Of a stretch of 64,000 nt of DNA, positions 1-8,633 are shown piece by piece. Position numbers and translations under genes: made by a program. Under the pieces are notes generated by a model. The model was not told the DNA's origin. It did not search any database and saw only the letters and a list, made by a program, of their open reading frames with translations. The number at the start of each line of letters is the position of its first letter. Positions within the stretch are counted from its first letter, which is position 1. The DNA is from Chitinophagales bacterium (GTDB lineage Bacteria > Bacteroidota > Bacteroidia > Chitinophagales > JADIYW01): contig JACJXT010000011.1 in assembly GCA_020636535.1 (NCBI GenBank), positions 2,082,813-2,146,812 on the forward strand, given 5' to 3'.

Positions 1-1888
1 CAGAGTGACCGAAAAAAGTAATTAAAGAAACACCATTATCAATAAGTGAATCTATAAAAACACTTTGAGCAACTTGTACTGGCTCTGCACTTGTTTTAAA
101 AACACTATACACTTTCCCACCATATTTAGCAGCTTCTATAGTTGCTTTATAACCATTTAAATATGCTTTAAATACATCTTGTTCAAAACTAGAAAAACCT
201 CCACCTAAATGCACTACACTTTTCATCCACGCTTTATTATCTGGTGTCATATCTGATGGCAGTGTATCTTGCTGAACGGCTTCGTACTCTTTAACTTTAT
301 CTAAGTAGGTTTTAATTTTATCGCCATTTGTAACAACAGATAATCGACCTATACCTATTTGTGGTGTATTTTGTGTAGCAGAACGAGCTACTAATAAATT
401 ATCGGAAGCTGGCGTTCCATATGTTTGTACATATTTATAAGCGTTAGTCTGATAATCAGATCCTTTTCCAATAATAAATGCTAACTCTGGTTTAATAGTA
501 AAATTATCTATAGCATAGTTTACAAAATTTCTAATAGCCAATGGATGTTGCTCTACACCATAAATATACTGATCGTTTAATTGATCGATGTAAAAGATAT
601 TAGCATTATAACTTCCTCCTGCAACAGAGTTTCTATAGTTTTTATACTCTTGTAAATAATTTACACCGCTAGTACTTGTATTAAATGTAACATTAGATAT
701 AATTAAATAATTTCCTTGATTATTTAAAGCTGCATAATTGGTAAAATTTCTAGCAGTTAACGAAGTAATATAATTAATCTGCGTTACATCGCTGGTAGAT
801 AAAATTAATTTAGTTTTAGGTAATGCAGTTGCTGGTAAATTAAATACAATTTTAGTTCCAACAACAATTCCTTCATACCTTTGTTTATTATTTACATCAT
901 ATAAAATTGGTCTTAAACCACCATTACTAAAATTAGTAACTTCAAAATAAACTGCATTGGTTTTATCTATGCTAAATTGAAATAATGATTTATTTTTAAA
1001 ATTATAATTACAAGGATAGGTTAATTGCACTGCAATTGCTCTAATAGATTCGCCAGTAAGTTGTGTAGCAGCAGTTATACTAGTATTACCCGTTAAGTTT
1101 ATAGTATTAGCATCAAAAGATAAATCTAGTTTTCTTACCATTCTACCAAAAAAATTATCCGTATATTGAAATATATTTCCTGCCTTTACTAGTATACTAT
1201 GGCTCACTTGATTGACAAAGAAATTAATTTTAAGATTAGCCGTTAGTCCACTTGCATAATACGCATTATTTGTATTTATAGTATAACCTCCACTTAAAGC
1301 ACCAGAATAACCTTCTGCCATATCGAAATCAGAATTGTATAAATCACTTACACCTGCATAAGCTAAAACACCGTCATTTTTTGTAGTAGAAAATTTTTCT
1401 TCGGTAGTATAACAATACGCTTCTTTTGTTGGATGAACCGTAGTATCGTTTGTAACAGCTGTAATTCTTGAATTAACTACAAATGGATCTATGGTTAAAA
1501 AATATGGAGCATTATCTGTAAACAAACTTTTTCTATCGTGTGGTTGATCTGTTGTTGGATTTTTATACAAAGCTACATCTAAACTACCATCGTTCATTTC
1601 TCCATAAAACTCAATAAAATCACTTGTGCCAAACAAATTCAAGGTAGAAGCATATACAGGAACTTCTTGTCCGTATCTATACAACTTAATATCTGAACCT
1701 TTTAAAATAGATGGATTAATACCTGCACTGACTAGATTACTATAATTAATTCTACACAAGCCATTTGTATTAACTGTAAATTTATAATAAGTTTTAGAAT
1801 AATCTATCCATTCATTGCCATAAGTTTGTGCTTCTGCTTTAAAAATAAACAGCGTACACAATAGTATACAAGCAAATATTTTATTCAT
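1..1888 (-). CDS. porU: Type IX secretion sortase PorU-like, peptidase C25 family (partial, N-terminal part)
   Basis: An open frame read on the minus strand starts at ATG 1888 and runs off the left edge, giving 629 residues without a stop. It begins with a signal peptide (MNKIFACILLCTLFIFKAEA) and the last visible residues are TFFGHS, which fits the catalytic-His motif of gingipain-type C25 peptidases (His628); the catalytic Cys would lie outside the window. PorU is the cell-surface sortase that cleaves the C-terminal signal of type IX secretion substrates. It follows porV by one base, the usual PorV-PorU pairing, so the two are co-transcribed. The PorU2 paralogue is an equally good name. The full protein is expected to exceed 1000 residues. 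Confidence 0.85.
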   Translation of the reverse strand, partial: MNKIFACILLCTLFIFKAEAQTYGNEWIDYSKTYYKFTVNTNGLCRINYSNLVSAGINPSILKGSDIKLYRYGQEVPVYASTLNLFGTSDFIEFYGEMNDGSLDVALYKNPTTDQPHDRKSLFTDNAPYFLTIDPFVVNSRITAVTNDTTVHPTKEAYCYTTEEKFSTTKNDGVLAYAGVSDLYNSDFDMAEGYSGALSGGYTINTNNAYYASGLTANLKINFFVNQVSHSILVKAGNIFQYTDNFFGRMVRKLDLSFDANTINLTGNTSITAATQLTGESIRAIAVQLTYPCNYNFKNKSLFQFSIDKTNAVYFEVTNFSNGGLRPILYDVNNKQRYEGIVVGTKIVFNLPATALPKTKLILSTSDVTQINYITSLTARNFTNYAALNNQGNYLIISNVTFNTSTSGVNYLQEYKNYRNSVAGGSYNANIFYIDQLNDQYIYGVEQHPLAIRNFVNYAIDNFTIKPELAFIIGKGSDYQTNAYKYVQTYGTPASDNLLVARSATQNTPQIGIGRLSVVTNGDKIKTYLDKVKEYEAVQQDTLPSDMTPDNKAWMKSVVHLGGGFSSFEQDVFKAYLNGYKATIEAAKYGGKVYSVFKTSAEPVQVAQSVFIDSLIDNGVSLITFFGHS

Positions 1889-1889
1889 A

Positions 1890-3014
1890 TTATTCAACAT
1901 TATTTGAATTTTGTTCAACAGGAATTACTATAGGTTCTTTGTCGTTTTTATCTTTTCTTTTATTAATCCCAACTCTAGCAGAAACCACATGCGAATATTG
2001 GTTATTCGATGCTTTACCTACATCTGTATAAGCATAATCTACAAAAATACTTCTAAACCTTAAACCAACACCTAAGTTTGGCTGAACGGTCATTTTATTC
2101 TTTCCATTCTCATCAGGTATTTTTTGAAAATTACCCACTCCTGCTCTTAAATAAAAAATCTCAAAAAAACCAGCTTCTACACCCAATCTTGGATCCATAC
2201 TAAACGCATTGGTAGCAATCAGTGTGTTTCTTTTACCATCTGTAGTAATTTCCCAATCTAACTCAGCATTTAAACTTACTTTTTTAAACTGTTTATTATA
2301 AGCAGCACCTAACTGAATTCTTGGCAAAGTAATTTCTAATGAACTCTTAGGAATTTCATTATTGGTTTGAGCTAAAATTTGTTTTTCTTTATCTGTAAAT
2401 GAAAAAGACCAAGCATTAAATGTAGTAGTAATATCTTTAACTGTTAAACCAATCTTCCAATCTTTAATAGTATAAATAGCACCAACATCGACACCAAAAC
2501 CCCAAGATTTTGCAAAACCACCAGCTTTATGATGTACTACTTTTGCAGTTGCTCCAATAGATAAATTAGGAATAATTTGATTGGCATACGACAGTAAAAT
2601 ACCATAATCTCCAACAGAAAATGATTTTACATTGTCGTAATTAATTGTTCCATCTGGCTCAATTAGTTCTAAAGTGTTCGGAATATCATCTACACCAAAA
2701 CGAAGAAAATTTAATGCAAATGCATGTTTATTACTATCCAAAGGAAATGCAATTCCAGCATAATCGTATTTAGCAATACTAGCAAAATACTCGCTATGCA
2801 TAAAGCTAAATTGTATATTATTTTCAATTTTTGTTAAACCAGCGGGATTCCAATAACCAGCAGTTACATCATTTGTAGAAGCAACGACAGCATTGCCTAA
2901 ACCAAAGTTATGAGCTCCTACACCAATATACATAAAATCGTTACTATACTTTGGTGGTTGAGCCGAAAGTGTTACAACAAGTGATGTAAATATAAACAAA
3001 AAACATTTTTTCAT
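1890..3014 (-). CDS. porV: PorV/PorQ-family outer-membrane beta-barrel protein of type IX secretion
   Basis: 374 residues with a signal peptide ending near TLSAQ, then a FadL-like beta-barrel pattern. The N-terminal stretch GLGNAVVASTND...YWNPAGL is typical of the PorV/PorQ family. PorV shuttles type IX substrates from the translocon to the PorU sortase in the outer membrane. The reading frame can be extended to a TTG at 3020, but the ATG at 3014 directly starts the signal peptide (MKKCFLF) and is preferred. The stop codon is one base before the porU start, so both form one operon. The C-terminus is low-complexity and polar. The name PorV2 is possible, because the flanking PorU is of the same subgroup. 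Confidence 0.8.
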   Translation of the reverse strand: MKKCFLFIFTSLVVTLSAQPPKYSNDFMYIGVGAHNFGLGNAVVASTNDVTAGYWNPAGLTKIENNIQFSFMHSEYFASIAKYDYAGIAFPLDSNKHAFALNFLRFGVDDIPNTLELIEPDGTINYDNVKSFSVGDYGILLSYANQIIPNLSIGATAKVVHHKAGGFAKSWGFGVDVGAIYTIKDWKIGLTVKDITTTFNAWSFSFTDKEKQILAQTNNEIPKSSLEITLPRIQLGAAYNKQFKKVSLNAELDWEITTDGKRNTLIATNAFSMDPRLGVEAGFFEIFYLRAGVGNFQKIPDENGKNKMTVQPNLGVGLRFRSIFVDYAYTDVGKASNNQYSHVVSARVGINKRKDKNDKEPIVIPVEQNSNNVE

Positions 3015-3177
3015 ATCCAATATGTTAGATAAGCATATATAGAAAAACTACTACTATACTTATCTGTAAAATTATTTAAAATTATTTACAATAAGATTAA
3101 AAAAGCTAAATTTTCGTTGCATTTCGTAAAATTGTGAATATTAACAGCAAGACAACGACTATTGAAAAAATAGATTG

Positions 3178-3185
3178 TATTTTTG
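3178..3185 (+). promoter_or_regulatory. Candidate -7 promoter element for tyrS
   Basis: TATTTTTG matches the Bacteroidota -7 consensus TAnnTTTG exactly. It ends 14 bases before the ATG at 3200, which would give a very short leader and supports that start. No TTG at the ideal distance upstream is seen, so the call is tentative. Confidence 0.35.
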
Positions 3186-3199
3186 GCAAAAAATATTCT

Positions 3200-4480
3200 A
3201 TGGGATTTGTTGATGAATTGAGATGGCGTGGTATGCTACATGACATTATGCCTGAAACTGAAAATTTATTGAATAGTGGCAAAGTAGTAAAAGGTTATAT
3301 TGGTTTTGATCCAACTGCAGATTCTCTTGGCGTTGGTAATATGGTACAAGTAATGACCTTGTTACATTTTCAGAAAGCAGGACATCAACCTATTGCATTA
3401 GTTGGTGGTGCAACTGGTATGGTTGGCGATCCAAGTGGAAAATCTCAAGAAAGAAATTTATTAAGTACAGAAGAATTAGAACACAATTTAGCTTGTCAGA
3501 AAAAACAATTAGAACAATTTTTAGATTTTGATTGTGGTGAAAATTCAGCCAAAATTGTAAACAACTATGATTGGTTTAAAGAGTTTAAATTTTTAGATTT
3601 CATTCGTGATGTTGGAAAACATATGACTATCAACTATATGTTAGCGAAAGAATCAGTACAAAGAAGATTGGAAAATGGTTTGTCGTTTACTGAATTTTCG
3701 TATCAATTAATACAAGGTTACGATTTCTATCACCTTTGGAAAAATGATGGCGTTTTACTACAAATGGGTGGAAGCGACCAATGGGGAAATATTGTAGCAG
3801 GAACAGAACTTATTCGTAGAAAAGATGCTGGAGAAGCGTATGCTTTAACTACACAATTAATTAAAAAAGCAGATGGTACTAAGTTTGGTAAAAGTGAAAG
3901 TGGAAATATTTGGTTGGATGCAAAAAAGACATCACCGTATAAATTTTATCAATTTTGGTTACATACTAAAGACAAAGACATAAAAAACTTTATAAGCATT
4001 TTTACTTTGAAGAATAAAGAAGAAATAGATAATATAATTAAAGAACACGAACAAGCTCCACATTTATGGATTGCTCAGAAAGCTTTAGCAGAAGATATTA
4101 CTAAACGCGTTCACGGACAAACAGAATTAGATAATGCAATTAAAGCATCGAATATATTATTTGGCAATTCTACTAAAGAAGATTTTAATACACTAAGTAT
4201 TGAACAACTATTAGATGTGTTTGATGGTGTTCCTTCTTTTAATATTAGTAGAGATAAACTCAACGCTGGTGTTAGTTTGATTGATTTATTAGCAGTTGAA
4301 ACCAATATCATGCCATCTAAAGGTGAAGCTAGAAAAATGATAAACAGTAATGCCATTGCTATTAATATGGAAAAACTAAGCGATGAACAACAAGCTATTG
4401 ATACTTCGTTTTTAATTCAAGATAAACTTTTAGTAGTAAAAAAAGGAAAGAAAAATAATTATTTAATAGTGGTTGAGTAA
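3200..4480 (+). CDS. tyrS: Tyrosyl-tRNA synthetase
   Basis: Charges tRNA-Tyr in the cytoplasm; class I aminoacyl-tRNA synthetase. The start at ATG 3200 (MGFVDELRWRGMLHDIMPET) matches the usual N-terminus of the family; the frame can be extended to a GTG at 3134 but that adds 22 residues without family support. Visible motifs: FDPTADSLGVGN at the HIGH position, GGATGMVGDPSGK, the QGYDFYHL and GGSDQWGNI tyrosine-site blocks, KFGKS as the KMSKS loop, and a C-terminal S4 RNA-binding domain (PSKGEARKMI). Odd: the first His of HIGH is Gly and the last is Asn (GVGN). Length 426 residues is normal. Stand-alone gene, followed by a tandem repeat array. Confidence 0.95.
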   Translation: MGFVDELRWRGMLHDIMPETENLLNSGKVVKGYIGFDPTADSLGVGNMVQVMTLLHFQKAGHQPIALVGGATGMVGDPSGKSQERNLLSTEELEHNLACQKKQLEQFLDFDCGENSAKIVNNYDWFKEFKFLDFIRDVGKHMTINYMLAKESVQRRLENGLSFTEFSYQLIQGYDFYHLWKNDGVLLQMGGSDQWGNIVAGTELIRRKDAGEAYALTTQLIKKADGTKFGKSESGNIWLDAKKTSPYKFYQFWLHTKDKDIKNFISIFTLKNKEEIDNIIKEHEQAPHLWIAQKALAEDITKRVHGQTELDNAIKASNILFGNSTKEDFNTLSIEQLLDVFDGVPSFNISRDKLNAGVSLIDLLAVETNIMPSKGEARKMINSNAIAINMEKLSDEQQAIDTSFLIQDKLLVVKKGKKNNYLIVVE

Positions 4481-4491
4481 TTGTATTTTAT

Positions 4492-5041
4492 AACGCTGAT
4501 GACAATGATTTTTTTGATTTTACGCTGAAGGTTTTTTAAACTATTGCTGCGATTATCTGCTGAATCTGCATTATCTGTGTTCTATAATTCTTGGAACGCT
4601 GATGACACTAATTATTATGATTTTACGCTGAAGGTTTTTTAAACTATTGCTGCGATTATCTGCTGAATCTGCATTATCTGTGTTCTATAATTCTTGGAAC
4701 GATGATGACACTAATTATTATGATTTTACGCTGAAGGTTTTTTAAACTATTGCTGCGATTATCTGCTGAATCTGCATTATCTGTGTTCTATAATTCTTGG
4801 AACGATGATGACACTAATTATTATGATTTTACGCTGAAGGTTTTTTAAACTATTGCTGCGATTATCTGCTGAATCTGCATTATCTGTGTTCTATAATTCT
4901 TGGAACGATGATGACACTAATTATTATGATTTTACGCTGAAGGTTTTTTAAACTATTGCTGCGATTATCTGCTGAATCTGCATTATCTGTGTTCTATAAT
5001 TCTTGGAACGATGATGACACTAATTATTATGATTTTACGCT
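4492..5041. repeat. 103-bp tandem repeat array, five full copies plus a partial sixth
   Basis: Units start at 4492, 4595, 4698, 4801, 4904 and 5007, exactly 103 bases apart. The sixth stops after about 35 bases. Copies 2 to 5 are almost identical; the first has diverged in its first 30 bases. Each unit holds the phrases TTTTACGCTGAAGG and CTGCTGAATCTGCATTATC. 103 is not a multiple of three and no frame stays open, so this is not coding. The array fills the 619-base gap between tyrS and the next gene. There are no variable spacers, so it is not CRISPR. Confidence 0.95.
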
Positions 5042-5099
5042 AAAAATTTTCTTTGTCATTTATAAAAGTTTTTCATAACTTACATTAAAATTATAACTT

Positions 5100-5984
5100 A
5101 TGAAAAATTTATTAAAACTTTTAATTGCATTTTTTGCACTTTCAATCATTGCTTCTTGTAATAAAGATGATGATAATAACACACCTATTACGCCAACACC
5201 TACTGATACCATAACTTACAAACCTCGTTTTTTTTCTTACGATTATTATAATGGTGCACTTCTTATTTATGATGTAAGCAATACAGCGAATGTAAAACAA
5301 TATGCATATGCTTGGTCTAATACCAGTCATAAATTTGAGTATTCTAAAACAATAGATACATCTTCAAGTGGCGATTATAGACATTATATTTCTAAAAATT
5401 GGCCGAGTACTGTTACAGATCCTGTTGCAACTGGTGTTTATGGCGTTCATATACAAGATAGAAGTGCAAACAATAATACTTATTTTGTGTATGCCACAGA
5501 CAATCCTTTATATGCTATAAATACGAGTACCATGACTGATGACCATACCAATATTCCACTTGCTTGGACAAATGCTGGAGTTATTGATGGATATGCTCTT
5601 TCTAATGAATATTACAATAGTACAAGTTATGCTTCAAGTCGAATTTTCTTTGATTTGAATAATGACAAATATATTATTCATAGAAGTAGTAGTATTGTAG
5701 AAAATGATTCAATTTCTAACTTTGTTAAAACACCTTTAGGTAATATGACTTCTACTTCTATTGATTTTACTTTGGCAGACGCTGTATTTTATATTGAAAG
5801 AGGTTTAGACGATAGATATCCTTATGAAACACTAATTTATTTTTTAGATTACGAAACCATGCAGTATGTATTAGTAACTAGAAAAACGGACTCTATTACA
5901 GTAAACGGAAAAAATACTTTAAGAACAACAACATGGCAACCAATATCTAATTTAATAGATAGTTGGAAGGTTGATTTACAATAG
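5100..5984 (+). CDS. Hypothetical lipoprotein
   Basis: 294 residues. The N-terminus is a lipoprotein signal (LLIAFFALSIIASC, lipid-modified Cys at about 20) followed by an acidic, Asn-rich linker (NKDDDNN), the usual form of Bacteroidota surface or periplasmic lipoproteins. The rest is rich in Tyr, Ser, Thr and Asn and looks beta-stranded, but no known domain is recognised. It lies 58 bases after the tandem array and 15 bases before the acetyltransferase gene, so the two may share a transcript. Function unknown. Confidence 0.75.
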   Translation: MKNLLKLLIAFFALSIIASCNKDDDNNTPITPTPTDTITYKPRFFSYDYYNGALLIYDVSNTANVKQYAYAWSNTSHKFEYSKTIDTSSSGDYRHYISKNWPSTVTDPVATGVYGVHIQDRSANNNTYFVYATDNPLYAINTSTMTDDHTNIPLAWTNAGVIDGYALSNEYYNSTSYASSRIFFDLNNDKYIIHRSSSIVENDSISNFVKTPLGNMTSTSIDFTLADAVFYIERGLDDRYPYETLIYFLDYETMQYVLVTRKTDSITVNGKNTLRTTTWQPISNLIDSWKVDLQ

Positions 5985-5999
5985 TACAATACTATATAT

Positions 6000-6410
6000 A
6001 TGATAATTAGACAAACTAAAGCTATTGAGCTTAGTAAAGTCTTAGCATTCTATAATACTTGTAATTATGGTGGTGGTACTACTTTAAATGATGTAATTGT
6101 TTGTGCTGAACAAGATGGAAAAATATTAGGTGTAGTTAGACTTTGCATTGAAAATAATATTCTTGTTTTGAGAGGCATGCAAGTAGATAAACAATTCCAA
6201 AGACAAGGTATAGGAAAAGCATTACTAAAACATCTCAACAAAATAATTGGTACACAGACTTGTTATTGTATACCTTATGGTCATTTAGAACATTTTTATT
6301 CAAGTATTGGATTTGAAAAAATTGAAGAAGCTCATATACCTTCTCATTTATTACAAAGACTAAATACTTACAAACAAAAAGACCAATCTATGATTGTAAT
6401 GAAAAAATAG
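6000..6410 (+). CDS. GNAT-family N-acetyltransferase
   Basis: 136 residues; a single GNAT fold. The acetyl-CoA binding loop is seen as QVDKQFQRQGIGKALL, a good match to the Q/R-x-x-G-x-G/A motif, followed by a C-terminal YSSIGFEKI strand as in the family. It would transfer an acetyl group from acetyl-CoA to an amine; the substrate cannot be told. It starts with ATG at 6000, 15 bases after the lipoprotein gene, suggesting a two-gene unit. It ends 25 bases before the convergent ferredoxin gene. Confidence 0.85.
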   Translation: MIIRQTKAIELSKVLAFYNTCNYGGGTTLNDVIVCAEQDGKILGVVRLCIENNILVLRGMQVDKQFQRQGIGKALLKHLNKIIGTQTCYCIPYGHLEHFYSSIGFEKIEEAHIPSHLLQRLNTYKQKDQSMIVMKK

Positions 6411-6435
6411 TTTAACTAGAAAATCACTAACTATA

Positions 6436-6717
6436 TTAACCTTCGTCGTAAGAAATAACTACTCGCTCTGATTTTGGATGCGACTGACAAGTTAATATAA
6501 ATCCTTCTGCAATCTCTTCTTCTGTTAATGGTTCATCATCGTCCATTTCTACTTCGCCTTCTATTAACAATGCTTTACAACTACAACAAGCCGCTACTCT
6601 ACAAGCATGTGGTGGATCTAAATCAGCATCAATTGCAGCGTCTAAAATTTTATCTCGCTCATCTACAATTAATTCATGTTCTAAACCATCTAATATTATT
6701 TTTACTTTCGATTGCAT
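6436..6717 (-). CDS. 2Fe-2S ferredoxin
   Basis: 93 residues, a plant-type [2Fe-2S] domain alone. Cluster ligands are visible as Cys39, Cys44 and Cys47 (CRVAACCSC) and Cys77 (LTCQSHP). The sequence resembles the ferredoxin domain at the C-terminus of PaaE-type reductases, here without the flavin part. It probably passes electrons to a cytosolic oxygenase or reductase not found nearby. A longer frame reaches 6813, but this would overlap the divergent amidohydrolase gene and adds a non-conserved tail; the ATG at 6717 is therefore chosen. The 90 bases between the two genes must hold both promoters. Confidence 0.9.
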   Translation of the reverse strand: MQSKVKIILDGLEHELIVDERDKILDAAIDADLDPPHACRVAACCSCKALLIEGEVEMDDDEPLTEEEIAEGFILTCQSHPKSERVVISYDEG

Positions 6718-6807
6718 ACAAAATATTTGATTGCTATAATACAAAAATTCAGTAATATCAAGAACATTTGTACTCTTTTTTTGTATTTTTATACAAAAGT
6801 TAAATAA

Positions 6808-8550
6808 ATGCACACAACTATAATCAGAAACGGTTTATATTTTGATGGATTAGGCAACTCACCACAAAAAAAAGATGTGGTAATTAAAAATAATATCATT
6901 GATGCTGTTGTAGATACTGCACCAACTATTGATGGTGCTAAAGAAATTGATGCTACTGGACATTGGATTACTCCAGGATTTATTGACTTACATGCTCACT
7001 ACGATGCAGAGATTGAAGTAATGCCAAGTTTAGATGAATCGCTTAGACATGGTGTTACTACTGTAATTATTGGCAATTGTTCGCTATCTGCTGCTCTTGG
7101 AAAAGATGAAGATATTGTTGACTTATTTGCTAGAGTAGAAAATATTCCTGCAAAAGTATTGAGCGATTGGATTATTGGTAATGTGAAATGGAAAAATGTT
7201 AGAGAGTACTACGAACATGTTGATACTTTGCCTTTAGGTTGTAATGTGGCAAGTTTTATAGGTCATTCTAATATAAGAATTGAAGCAATGGGAATTGAAC
7301 GAAGCTTCATGGAAAAAAATGCGACCAAAGCAGAAATAGACCGAATGAAAGGCATTTTAAATGAAGCTATGCAAGCTGGCTATTTAGGTATGTCGGTAGA
7401 TATGTTGCCATTTCATAGATGGGAAGGTCATTTCAATCCAAAATATACTGGTATTTCTGTGCCATCACAAAGAGCTGCAAAATCCGAGTACTGGAAATTA
7501 TCACATGTATTAAGACAATACAATAGAGTACTACAAATAACACCAAATGCTGTTGACAAAACATCTGTTGCTACAATACTTAAATTAAGTCACGGTTTAT
7601 ATAAGAAAAGTTTAAAAACAACTATTGTTGCTGCTTTAGATTTAAAATCAAATGAAAACATATATAAACTATTGAAATTATTTAGTGTATTAGGAAATGA
7701 TGTTTTAAGAGCTAAGATGTTGTTTCAAACATTAGCAGAACCATTTACTGTTTATGGTGATGGTCCTATTACGCCTTTGTTTGAAGAATTTCCATCGATG
7801 ATTGCTGCTATTAGTGCTTCTTCTGAAGAAAGAAAAAAATTATACAAAGACGAAAAATTTAGAGCTCAATTTTTGAAAGAGTGGTTTCATAAAGCAGACT
7901 CTGTATTTCCGAGAGCATTAGATCAAATGATAGTAGTGAACTCGCCAGACCAATCACATATTGGAAAAACATTTACACAAATTGCTGTTGAAGCCAACAA
8001 AGATGCTGCAGAACATTTCTTAGATTTATTTGCCGAATACGATACTGCTATTCGTTGGAAATGCGATACTTCAAATCATAGAGAAAAAGAAAGAATGAAT
8101 TTAATGTCATCTAAACACTGTGTTCCAGGTTTTAACGATAGTGGTGCACACAATGTTAATATGGCTTTTCATGATGGTGGTTTACAATTGTTGAAACAAG
8201 CCATGAACAATCCTGAGTTTATGACTATTGAAAGAGCAATACAAAGAATTACTAGTGAGCCATCTAAATTTTTAGGCATTGATGCTGGTGATATTTCTGT
8301 TGGAAAGAGAGCAGATTTGAATATTATTGATCCTACAAAACTTAACAGCGATGTTAATTCTGATGTTGTTGAAGATTATCATCCAATGTTTAATGGTAGC
8401 TATAGATTGGTTAAACGCTCTGGTAAAGTGGTTAAACATGTATTTATTAATGGTGTTGAAGCATATAGCAATAATGGTATTGTTGGATTCCATGAAGATT
8501 TAGGTAAGAAAAAAACATTTGGTCAATTACTAAAATCTAGTTGGAATTAA
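6808..8550 (+). CDS. Amidohydrolase, N-acyl-D-amino-acid deacylase family
   Basis: 580 residues, metal-dependent amidohydrolase superfamily with a TIM barrel. An N-terminal beta-sandwich part (IIRNGLYFDGLGNSPQ) is followed by the metal-binding strand PGFIDLHAHYD (His62, His64), and the C-terminal strand KRADLNIIDP closes the sandwich. The layout and the DESLRHGVTTVIIGNCSLSAA stretch fit the D-aminoacylase/N-acyl-D-glutamate deacylase group, which removes acyl groups from D-amino acids. The exact substrate cannot be told. It is transcribed away from the ferredoxin and precedes the restriction-modification genes. Confidence 0.85.
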   Translation: MHTTIIRNGLYFDGLGNSPQKKDVVIKNNIIDAVVDTAPTIDGAKEIDATGHWITPGFIDLHAHYDAEIEVMPSLDESLRHGVTTVIIGNCSLSAALGKDEDIVDLFARVENIPAKVLSDWIIGNVKWKNVREYYEHVDTLPLGCNVASFIGHSNIRIEAMGIERSFMEKNATKAEIDRMKGILNEAMQAGYLGMSVDMLPFHRWEGHFNPKYTGISVPSQRAAKSEYWKLSHVLRQYNRVLQITPNAVDKTSVATILKLSHGLYKKSLKTTIVAALDLKSNENIYKLLKLFSVLGNDVLRAKMLFQTLAEPFTVYGDGPITPLFEEFPSMIAAISASSEERKKLYKDEKFRAQFLKEWFHKADSVFPRALDQMIVVNSPDQSHIGKTFTQIAVEANKDAAEHFLDLFAEYDTAIRWKCDTSNHREKERMNLMSSKHCVPGFNDSGAHNVNMAFHDGGLQLLKQAMNNPEFMTIERAIQRITSEPSKFLGIDAGDISVGKRADLNIIDPTKLNSDVNSDVVEDYHPMFNGSYRLVKRSGKVVKHVFINGVEAYSNNGIVGFHEDLGKKKTFGQLLKSSWN

Positions 8551-8603
8551 AAATGGTTTTATAGATTTATCAAGAAAAATTTATTTATTCCATGTTTTTG
8601 GAC

Positions 8604-8611
8604 TACTTTTG
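8604..8611 (+). promoter_or_regulatory. Candidate -7 element of the restriction-modification operon
   Basis: TACTTTTG matches TAnnTTTG. It lies inside the first codons of the longest frame (ATG 8592) but 22 bases before the internal ATG 8634, so it argues for the internal start. No clear TTG is seen about 20 bases upstream. Confidence 0.4.
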
Positions 8612-8633
8612 TCCTAATGGATTTATCTATAAT

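Noticed and set aside
4492..5041. Possible CRISPR array
   Set aside because: Units are 103 bp, contiguous and without variable spacers; no cas genes.
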